Source: an uncultured Lachnospiraceae bacterium
GTDB taxonomy: Bacteria > Bacillota > Clostridia > Lachnospirales > Lachnospiraceae
DNA: 11,901 nt
Assembly (NCBI GenBank): GCA_945836565.1
Contig: CAMALN010000027.1
Coordinates: forward strand, 1 to 11,901
Direction of reading: 5' to 3'
Below the pieces are notes generated by a model. The model ran no database searches, had not been told where the DNA came from, and was given only the letters and a program-made list of their open reading frames with translations. The position numbers were made by a program, and so were the translations under genes. Shown here piece by piece: positions 6,722-11,901 of the stretch; position 1 is the first letter of the stretch; every line of letters starts with the position of its first letter.

Positions 6722-7063
6722 TCAAAGCTCAAGGCTTATCCTGAGTGCATCATTTATCCTGTTCATAATAGGACCTTCCAGGTGACACACCTTTTCCTTA
6801 AGTCTTTGTTTATCTATTGTTCTAAGCTGCTCTAACAGTATAACAGAATCCTTTGATATATCGCAACATTTTGAATCAAGTTCGACATGCGTGGGCAATT
6901 TTGCCTTATTCAGCTTAGATGTTATAGCTGCGATTATCACGGTCGAGCTGTGTTTATTCCCTGCCTCATTCTGGATAACAACAACCGGTCTTATGCCGCC
7001 CTGTTCTGAGCCTATTATCGGACGTAAATCAGCATAGTATATATCACCACGTCTAATTACCAC
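6722..7063 (-). CDS. mazF: MazF/EndoA (PemK-type) mRNA interferase
   Basis: A 113-residue protein closely resembling Bacillus EndoA (NdoA), the toxin endoribonuclease that cleaves single-stranded mRNA at a short motif such as UACAU. The family signature [21 protein letters not shown] (quoted in part: RGDIYYADL) and [10 protein letters not shown] place the catalytic Arg25. AAITS places the catalytic Thr48, and KLPTHVEL and [15 protein letters not shown] complete the match, so the enzyme looks intact. The start is GTG at 7063, with AGGAG at 7077-7073 nine bases upstream. It follows alr, as in Bacillus, but the 81 bases between the two genes hold no antitoxin ORF (no ndoAI/mazE), and none is seen elsewhere in the window. 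The toxin may be an orphan or be held in check by an antitoxin encoded elsewhere. Confidence 0.93.
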   Translation of the reverse strand: MVIRRGDIYYADLRPIIGSEQGGIRPVVVIQNEAGNKHSSTVIIAAITSKLNKAKLPTHVELDSKCCDISKDSVILLEQLRTIDKQRLKEKVCHLEGPIMNRINDALRISLEL

Positions 7064-7144
7064 TATCTCACACTCCTAATATTTCTCAAATTTAATAGTA
7101 TTTCTATAAGTATTTCCAAGAAATAGGATGTGAATACATATTTA

Positions 7145-8308
7145 TTATAAAAGATAGTTTACAACTGCATAATCTCTTCCTGCCTCATGGTATACACGAG
7201 GAACACGCCTTGCCACATTGCAGACAAGCTCATAGTTAAAGCTCGCTGCAGGAGCCGCCACCTCCTCTACTGAGATATATGCCTCTTCGTCTCCTCCGAT
7301 AAGGATAACCTCATCCTTTACAGCCACATCATCTATATGTGTTACATCTACCATTATCTGGTCCATACACACTCTTCCGATTATAGGTGCATACTTACCA
7401 TGTATGATAACTCTGCCAATATTTGACTGTGCTCTGGGATATCCGTCCGCATAGCCTACGGTTACCGTAGCTACTTTAGTTGGTTTATCCGTTACATAGG
7501 TCCAGCCATATCCGATGCCCCTTCCCGCAGGAAGTGTCTTCACATGACATACATGAGAGATAAGACTCATAACCGGCTTTATCACAATTGATTTGTCTAT
7601 CTCCTCGGACGGATACAGACCATATGTTACTATACCGAGGCGTACCATGTCAAATTCATCATCATCCATCTCCATAGTACCTGCGCTATTGTCTATGTGC
7701 TTTATATCAAAGCTTATGCCTTGCTCCTCAAGCGCTTTAATAAACTCCTTGAAACGTTCCCTCTGTCCCTTTGCAGCTGTCTTATCGATTTCATCTGCCT
7801 TTGCATAATGCGTAAATATACCCTCTATGTATAGTCCCGGCATACCTTTAAGCGCTGCCGCAGCCGCCACACCTTCTGCATCGGTCTGAAAGCCTATCCT
7901 GGACATACCTGTATCAACCTTAATATGCACCTTAGCCCTTCTTCCCATACGAATGGCGATATCCGAAAGCTTCTTAGCCTCCTCCGCATCATACACAGCC
8001 TGTGTTATATTATATTCAATTAATCTCTCATAATCACTATCCGCTGTAAATCCTATTATAAGAATCGGCATCGTGATACCTGCTTTTCTAAGCTCAACCG
8101 CCTCATCTATGGTTGCAACACCATAGTAATCGCATATATCAGATATCCTTTTGGCAATCTCTATGGCACCATGTCCATAGGCATCCGCTTTTATCACTGC
8201 AAGAGTCTTCATATCCGGCTTAACCAGAGACTTCATCTTCAAAATGTTATATCTTAGATTGTCCATGTCTATACGGGCATAAACTCTGTTATATCCTATG
8301 TCTTCCAT
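7145..8308 (-). CDS. alr: Alanine racemase
   Basis: Pyridoxal-phosphate-dependent interconversion of L- and D-alanine, supplying D-alanine for peptidoglycan; cytoplasmic. The 387-residue length is normal for the family. The PLP lysine is in AVIKADAYGHG (Lys40) and the second catalytic base is the tyrosine of GIGYGWTY (Tyr267). VKVDTGMSRIGF-type (here KVDTGMSRIGF), DMVRLGIVTYGLYP, GYADGYPR and GRVCMDQIMVDVT are all present. The frame opens at a TTG (8323), but ATG 8308 is preferred because AAGGA lies six bases upstream and the protein then begins like its family. It follows nnr by 16 bases and precedes mazF, the Firmicute order. Confidence 0.96.
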   Translation of the reverse strand: MEDIGYNRVYARIDMDNLRYNILKMKSLVKPDMKTLAVIKADAYGHGAIEIAKRISDICDYYGVATIDEAVELRKAGITMPILIIGFTADSDYERLIEYNITQAVYDAEEAKKLSDIAIRMGRRAKVHIKVDTGMSRIGFQTDAEGVAAAAALKGMPGLYIEGIFTHYAKADEIDKTAAKGQRERFKEFIKALEEQGISFDIKHIDNSAGTMEMDDDEFDMVRLGIVTYGLYPSEEIDKSIVIKPVMSLISHVCHVKTLPAGRGIGYGWTYVTDKPTKVATVTVGYADGYPRAQSNIGRVIIHGKYAPIIGRVCMDQIMVDVTHIDDVAVKDEVILIGGDEEAYISVEEVAAPAASFNYELVCNVARRVPRVYHEAGRDYAVVNYLL

Positions 8309-8324
8309 ATCTCGTCCTTCCAAA

Positions 8325-9833
8325 TTATATCGAGTAATCGCTATCCAAAACTCTGGTAATACTTCTTACAATATCGCCTGCTATCATGCTGTATCTTCCG
8401 TGAACAATGGATGCTTCCTGTCCTGCCATACCATGTAAGCACACACCCAGCTTCGCTGCCTCGAAGGTATCAAGTCCCTGTGCACACAGACTTGCTATGA
8501 TTCCCGTAAGCACGTCTCCTGAGCCTGCTGTTGCCATGCCGTTATTTCCGGTAACATTCATATACGCCTGCTTGCCACCATCTGATACTATGGTTCTTGC
8601 ATCCTTAAGCACCACACATATGCCGTGTTCCCTGGCGAATTCGCTCGCCATATCATACTTGTTTTCTTTGATATTGCCGGTCTTCTCTCCATTTAATCTG
8701 GACATCTCCATAAGATGTGGCGTAATTACTATATCGCCTCTTATAATATCCCAGATATGCGGATTCTTAGCGATAATATTGAGCGCATCGGCATCTACAA
8801 TTATCTTCTTACCAAAATCCCTAAGGACCTTCTCAACTATATATTCTGCATATGTGCTGGTTCCAAGTCCCGGTCCGAGCACGATAACATCAGCCCAATC
8901 CATAAGACTCTTCAGGGCATCTCTTATTGTGCCCTTATCCTCAGGATTGTAAGTGTTAAGCATAGCCTCCGGAAGACGGCTTTGTATAATCTGTCTGTTA
9001 TCCTCTACCGTACATATTCTTACCAGTCCACAGCCCATACGATAAGCCGATTCTGCTGAGAACATAGGCGCACCTGCCATATTCTTGCAGCCACCTATTA
9101 CACCAACCTTACCATAGCTTCCCTTATGAGAGTCAGATTTTCTGTAAGGCAACAATCTGTCTATATCCGACTCATCATAGCTGTAAAGACATGGCTCCAC
9201 ATAATCTACAGCCTTCTTTGGAATTCCAATATCCTCTAATATAATCCTTCCGCAGTATTCATTTCCGATCCCCATCAGAAGTCCCTGCTTCATAAGTCCA
9301 AATGTAATGGTTGCATCTGCTCTGAATGCCGTTCCCAATACAAAGCCCGTATCAGCATCTATTCCCGAAGGCACATCTATAGCTATCTTAAATGCATCTA
9401 TATCATTGATTAGCTTAATAACCTCTGCCTGAGCTCCAACTACAGAGCGCGATAAGCCAACACCAAATATTCCATCGATTACAACATCATACACACAATT
9501 GACTATCTCATCAGCAAATCTAAGACCAAGCTTCTTTGCTATCTTCATCTGATAATCAAAGCCCTCACTATGCTTTTTTAAACCATCTATCCAATAAAGC
9601 TCGACATCAAAACCATCGAGATAGAGAAGTCTTGCGACCGCAACTCCGTCCCCACCGTTATTTCCGCTTTCTACTGCCACAAGTATCTTGGCATTCTTAT
9701 CAAATTTGTCCTTCACAAAATTATATACGGCCATTGCCGCTCTCTCCATAAGTACCGGCTGAGCTATCCCAATATCATCTATAGCATATCGGTCTATACG
9801 CTGCATCTCTTCACTACATGCTATGTAATTCAT
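8325..9833 (-). CDS. nnr: Bifunctional NAD(P)H-hydrate epimerase / ADP-dependent dehydratase
   Basis: A metabolite-repair enzyme of 502 residues that restores NADH and NADPH from their damaged hydrated forms. The N-terminal YjeF-type epimerase domain (about 1-215) has GNNGGDG (57-63), DGIFGVGLSR (120-129) and DVPSGIDADTG (153-163). The C-terminal ribokinase-like dehydratase domain (about 225-500) has GVIGGCKNMAGAP, GPGLG (320-324), VDADAL (346-351), TPHLMEM, and NGMATAGSGDVLTG (431-444) with the catalytic Asp440. Both halves look complete. The ATG at 9833 has a near-perfect AGGAGGT. It is the first gene of the operon. In Bacillus this gene lies between acpS and alr; here no acpS is present and the upstream neighbour is the divergent aroA. 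Confidence 0.96.
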   Translation of the reverse strand: MNYIACSEEMQRIDRYAIDDIGIAQPVLMERAAMAVYNFVKDKFDKNAKILVAVESGNNGGDGVAVARLLYLDGFDVELYWIDGLKKHSEGFDYQMKIAKKLGLRFADEIVNCVYDVVIDGIFGVGLSRSVVGAQAEVIKLINDIDAFKIAIDVPSGIDADTGFVLGTAFRADATITFGLMKQGLLMGIGNEYCGRIILEDIGIPKKAVDYVEPCLYSYDESDIDRLLPYRKSDSHKGSYGKVGVIGGCKNMAGAPMFSAESAYRMGCGLVRICTVEDNRQIIQSRLPEAMLNTYNPEDKGTIRDALKSLMDWADVIVLGPGLGTSTYAEYIVEKVLRDFGKKIIVDADALNIIAKNPHIWDIIRGDIVITPHLMEMSRLNGEKTGNIKENKYDMASEFAREHGICVVLKDARTIVSDGGKQAYMNVTGNNGMATAGSGDVLTGIIASLCAQGLDTFEAAKLGVCLHGMAGQEASIVHGRYSMIAGDIVRSITRVLDSDYSI

Positions 9834-9878
9834 TTGTTACCTCCTAATTTGAACGGTCCCCCTCGATTAACCACAATA

Positions 9879-9906
9879 ATTATACTCTCTTATATTCAAA
9901 ATGCAA
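9879..9906 (-). promoter_or_regulatory. Promoter of the nnr operon
   Basis: On the minus strand TTGCAT (9906-9901) and a perfect TATAAT (9884-9879) are separated by 16 bases, with the same -35 hexamer as the left-end repair promoter. The predicted start near 9872 leaves a leader of about 38 bases containing a GAGGGGGA run and then the AGGAGGT of nnr. The -35 box is only seven bases from that of the divergent aroA promoter. Confidence 0.75.
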
Positions 9907-9913
9907 GAATTCC

Positions 9914-9943
9914 TTGTATTACAGCCTTATACTGTGCTAAAAT
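9914..9943 (+). promoter_or_regulatory. Promoter of aroA
   Basis: TTGTAT (9914-9919) and TAAAAT (9938-9943) are separated by 18 bases, with the extended -10 TG at 9935-9936. Transcription would begin near 9950, giving a leader of about 46 bases. A small GTCG/CGAC inverted repeat (9946-9949 and 9959-9962) around the palindrome CTTTAAAG sits at the start site. The promoter is back to back with that of nnr. Confidence 0.62.
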
Positions 9944-9995
9944 ATGTCGTACTTTAAAGCGACAAAATATTTTCGAATGAGGAATGGAATATATT

Positions 9996-11276
9996 ATGAA
10001 GATAAACAGAGTTAAAGGCTTTTCCGGCGAGATAAAGGTTCCCGGAGACAAATCTATCTCACACAGAAGTATTATGCTCGGTTCACTTGCCAAAGGAACC
10101 ACTAAGGTTACGGGCTTTCTGACAGGAGCTGACTGTCTGTCTACGATAGACTGTTTTAGGAAGATGGGCGTAGACATAGAGCTACACGATACAGAGGTAA
10201 CAGTAAAAGGTCTCGGTCTCCATGGCTTAAAGGCACCTACTGATACACTCGATGTGGGAAACAGCGGTACTACCACAAGACTTATGTCCGGAATACTTGC
10301 TGCACAGAATTTCTCCTGTCGTGTAAATGGTGATGCATCTATCCAAAAGCGTCCTATGAAGAGAATCATCACTCCGCTTTCAATGATGGGTGCTGATATA
10401 AAAAGCGAAGCAGATAACGGCTGTGCACCGCTTATAATAACCGGCAGCAAGCTCCATGGCATACACTATGACTCACCGGTAGCATCAGCTCAGGTTAAGT
10501 CAGCCATTTTACTTGCAGGCCTATATGCAGACGGTGAAACCTCAGTTACCGAGCCGGCTATAAGCAGAAATCATACAGAGCTTATGTTTAAGGAATTCGG
10601 TGTAGATATAAATACTGTCGGAAAGACAGCAACCGTAAAACCGGCAGAAGAGCTTTTCGCCAGAGATATCGCAGTACCGGGCGATATATCATCAGCCGCA
10701 TACTTTATGGTGGCCGCTGCTATCACTCCTAATTCCTGCATTACTATAAAGAATGTTGGAGTTAATCCTACAAGAGACGGTATCATCCGAGTATTTGAGA
10801 TGATGGGTGCAGACATGACTGTTGATGCATCATCCGATACAACAGGCGAGCCTGTCGCTGATATCACGGTAAAAACTTCATCACTTAAGGGATGCACTAT
10901 AGGAGGCGAGCTTATCCCTACACTCATAGATGAAATTCCAGCCCTTGCTATAATGGCATGCTTTGCCGAGGGTGATACAATCATCAAGGATGCAGCCGAA
11001 CTAAAGGTAAAGGAATCGAATCGTATCGAGGTTATGGCAGACAACCTATCTGCTATGGGCGCTGATATAGAAGCAACAGATGACGGAATGATTATCCACG
11101 GTGGCAGACAGTTACATGGTGCTACCATAGACAGTAAGCTGGACCACAGAATCGCTATGAGCTTTGCCATAGCCGCTATGAATGCAGACGGCGAGACAGA
11201 TATCCTTGGGGCTGAATGTGTAAATATTTCATATCCAAGCTTCTATGAGGATATAAAGGGACTTGAGCTAAAATAA
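9996..11276 (+). CDS. aroA: 3-phosphoshikimate 1-carboxyvinyltransferase (EPSP synthase), class II type
   Basis: Transfers the enolpyruvyl group of phosphoenolpyruvate to shikimate 3-phosphate in the shikimate pathway to aromatic amino acids; cytoplasmic. The 426-residue protein is full length. PGDKSISHRS (Lys19), GNSGTTTR (88-95), RPMKR (119-123), SAQVK (164-168), RNHTE (191-195), NPTR (257-260), LIDEIP (Asp312) and KVKESNR (337-343) are all present. The RXHXE, SAQXK and NXTR combination is characteristic of class II, usually glyphosate-tolerant, EPSP synthases, though tolerance is not shown here. An ATG also exists at 9984, but GAGGA abuts it with no spacing. ATG 9996 gives the family N-terminus and lies 12 bases after the same GAGGA. 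It stands alone between its own promoter and terminator, without other shikimate genes. Confidence 0.96.
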   Translation: MKINRVKGFSGEIKVPGDKSISHRSIMLGSLAKGTTKVTGFLTGADCLSTIDCFRKMGVDIELHDTEVTVKGLGLHGLKAPTDTLDVGNSGTTTRLMSGILAAQNFSCRVNGDASIQKRPMKRIITPLSMMGADIKSEADNGCAPLIITGSKLHGIHYDSPVASAQVKSAILLAGLYADGETSVTEPAISRNHTELMFKEFGVDINTVGKTATVKPAEELFARDIAVPGDISSAAYFMVAAAITPNSCITIKNVGVNPTRDGIIRVFEMMGADMTVDASSDTTGEPVADITVKTSSLKGCTIGGELIPTLIDEIPALAIMACFAEGDTIIKDAAELKVKESNRIEVMADNLSAMGADIEATDDGMIIHGGRQLHGATIDSKLDHRIAMSFAIAAMNADGETDILGAECVNISYPSFYEDIKGLELK

Positions 11277-11292
11277 CATTTAATTACAATAT

Positions 11293-11328
11293 AAAAGGTC
11301 TAAATCTCAATATGGATTTAGACCTTTT
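11293..11328 (+). terminator. Rho-independent terminator after aroA
   Basis: Two perfect 14-base arms (11293-11306 and 11315-11328, core GGTCTAAATC/GATTTAGACC) flank an eight-base loop and end in a run of five T. The leading A-run makes it usable from the minus strand too, where it would end transcription of the broken phosphoesterase gene. Confidence 0.88.
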
Positions 11329-11332
11329 TATT

Positions 11333-11633
11333 CTAGAATAACGAAAACCTCATCACATCCTCATGCGGATTCACCTTGGTCAGTCCGATTTCAGTGACCA
11401 TTGCAGTAAACGTAACAAATCTCTATTTCCCCCTTACACAATCTTGATTCAAGAAGCTCCATAGAAGGCATCAAGACATCTTTATTTCTAGCTTCAATCT
11501 GCGAGATTGTCATATGAGGCGGCACATTATGTTCCACCATGAAACGATTCCCCGACTCATTTGCAATCATTTCAATATATCGGGTCAATATTTTGTTTGT
11601 ATTTTCATCAAAGTATGCTGAAATTAAATACAC
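11333..11633 (-). pseudogene. 2H phosphoesterase (2'-5' RNA ligase-like) gene with internal deletion and frameshift
   Basis: The minus-strand frame from GTG 11633 encodes MYLISAYFDENTNKI and continues to VPPHMTIS, the first His-x-Thr motif of 2H phosphoesterases, then stops after 80 residues at 11391. In another frame the sequence just before and after that stop reads FTAMVTEIGLTKVNPHED and ends at TAG 11335-11333. From memory, VTEIGL and K-x-NPHED are typical C-terminal segments of clostridial 2'-5' RNA ligase family proteins. The expected middle of roughly 70-80 residues, with the second His-x-Thr motif, is absent, and the two ends are out of frame. The junction lies near 11405-11420. The start has a good AGAGGTGAT ribosome binding site. 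The most likely reading is a pseudogene produced by an internal deletion; a short functional peptide is less likely. Confidence 0.7.
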
Positions 11634-11901
11634 CCATTCATCACCTCTCCATTTGCCTGGGCTATCAATCTATTTTCCTCTAATAATTTCACATCATATA
11701 TTATCCCCTTTATCATCAAGAGAACACCATTAAGAAAACCAAACTATTTAGCAGTCCAGAAATGATATTTAATATCAGGTCTCCCATATTTTATTTCATT
11801 TAACATAATTATTCCTGTTCCAAATCATCTAGACCTTTATTTTAATCATCAAATAAATCTTCTAACGTTATTTGATTTCCCATAATACTACTGTATTTGT
11901 T
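11634..11901. other. AT-rich right-edge region with only tiny minus-strand ORFs
   Basis: I see no full gene here. Three very small minus-strand frames exist. One of 13 codons (11883-11842, MGNQITLEDLFDD) has no clear ribosome binding site. One of 20 codons (11806-11744, MLNEIKYGRPDIKYHFWTAK) has AGGA six bases upstream. One of 30 codons (11716-11624) has no ribosome binding site and overlaps the phosphoesterase start. Composition is visibly more AT-rich than the operons to the left. These may be gene remnants, leader peptides or chance frames. Confidence 0.5.
11744..11806 (-). CDS. Possible 20-residue small protein, unidentified
   Basis: An ATG at 11806 preceded by AGGA six bases upstream opens a 20-codon frame ending in TAG. 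The peptide MLNEIKYGRPDIKYHFWTAK is polar and aromatic with no membrane segment. I do not recognise it. It lies upstream of, and on the same strand as, the broken phosphoesterase gene. It could be a genuine small gene, a leader peptide or a fragment of a degraded gene; the evidence is only the ribosome binding site and the frame. Confidence 0.2.
   Translation of the reverse strand: MLNEIKYGRPDIKYHFWTAK

Noticed and set aside
7092..7119. Possible minus-strand promoter between alr and mazF (TTGGAA, 16 bases, TATTAA)
   Set aside because: Both boxes match consensus only partly and the region is AT-rich. The genes read well as one operon without it.
8407..8952. 181-codon plus-strand open frame opposite nnr
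   Set aside because: It lies antisense within the conserved dehydratase domain of nnr, has no recognisable motifs and is a shadow frame. The same holds for other long antisense frames over aroA and the CorC-like gene.
11316..11838. Near-identical 12-base direct repeats ATTTAGACCTTT (11316-11327) and ATCTAGACCTTT (11827-11838) flanking the broken gene, suggestive of an insertion footprint
   Set aside because: The first copy is fully explained as part of the aroA terminator stem, and 12 AT-rich bases with one mismatch can arise by chance; no element ends were seen.

Overview
The window looks like a chromosomal stretch from a low-to-moderate GC Firmicute of the class Clostridia, most likely a Lachnospiraceae gut anaerobe. 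The reasons are strong AGGAGG-type ribosome binding sites, sigma-A type TTGNNN/TATAAT promoters, the nnr-alr-mazF gene order known from Firmicutes, a class II EPSP synthase and clostridial-type versions of YebC, CorC and TraX. This assignment comes from protein resemblance alone.

Layout. (1) Positions 1-2516, plus strand: a two-gene DNA-repair-type cassette, a radical SAM protein of the UDG-linked family followed by its usual DUF4130 partner. Its promoter carries two LexA-box-like palindromes. One fills the -35/-10 spacer and the other covers the start codon. The radical SAM protein ends in QLSLF, a textbook sliding-clamp-binding pentapeptide. A divergent gene appears to start at the extreme left edge. 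(2) Positions 2531-4970, minus strand: a three-gene operon with its own promoter, encoding a TraX-like membrane protein, an unidentified membrane-anchored protein and an sce7726-type PD-(D/E)XK nuclease-like protein. It converges on the repair cassette, and one long hairpin is built from the 3' ends of both coding regions. (3) Positions 5007-9906, minus strand: a five-gene housekeeping operon nnr-alr-mazF-corC-like-yebC with short gaps, a promoter before nnr and a strong terminator after yebC. The mazF toxin has no visible antitoxin gene. (4) Positions 9914-11328, plus strand: aroA, transcribed divergently from nnr, with its own promoter and terminator. (5) Positions 11333-11901: an AT-rich tail holding a 2H-phosphoesterase (2'-5' RNA ligase-like) gene that appears broken by an internal deletion, plus very small minus-strand ORFs.

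The most notable signal is at the left end: a DNA-repair-type radical SAM/DUF4130 pair that appears to be under SOS control, possibly translated from a leaderless message, and equipped with a clamp-binding tail. Together these predict a damage-induced, replisome-linked repair or modification activity of unknown chemistry.
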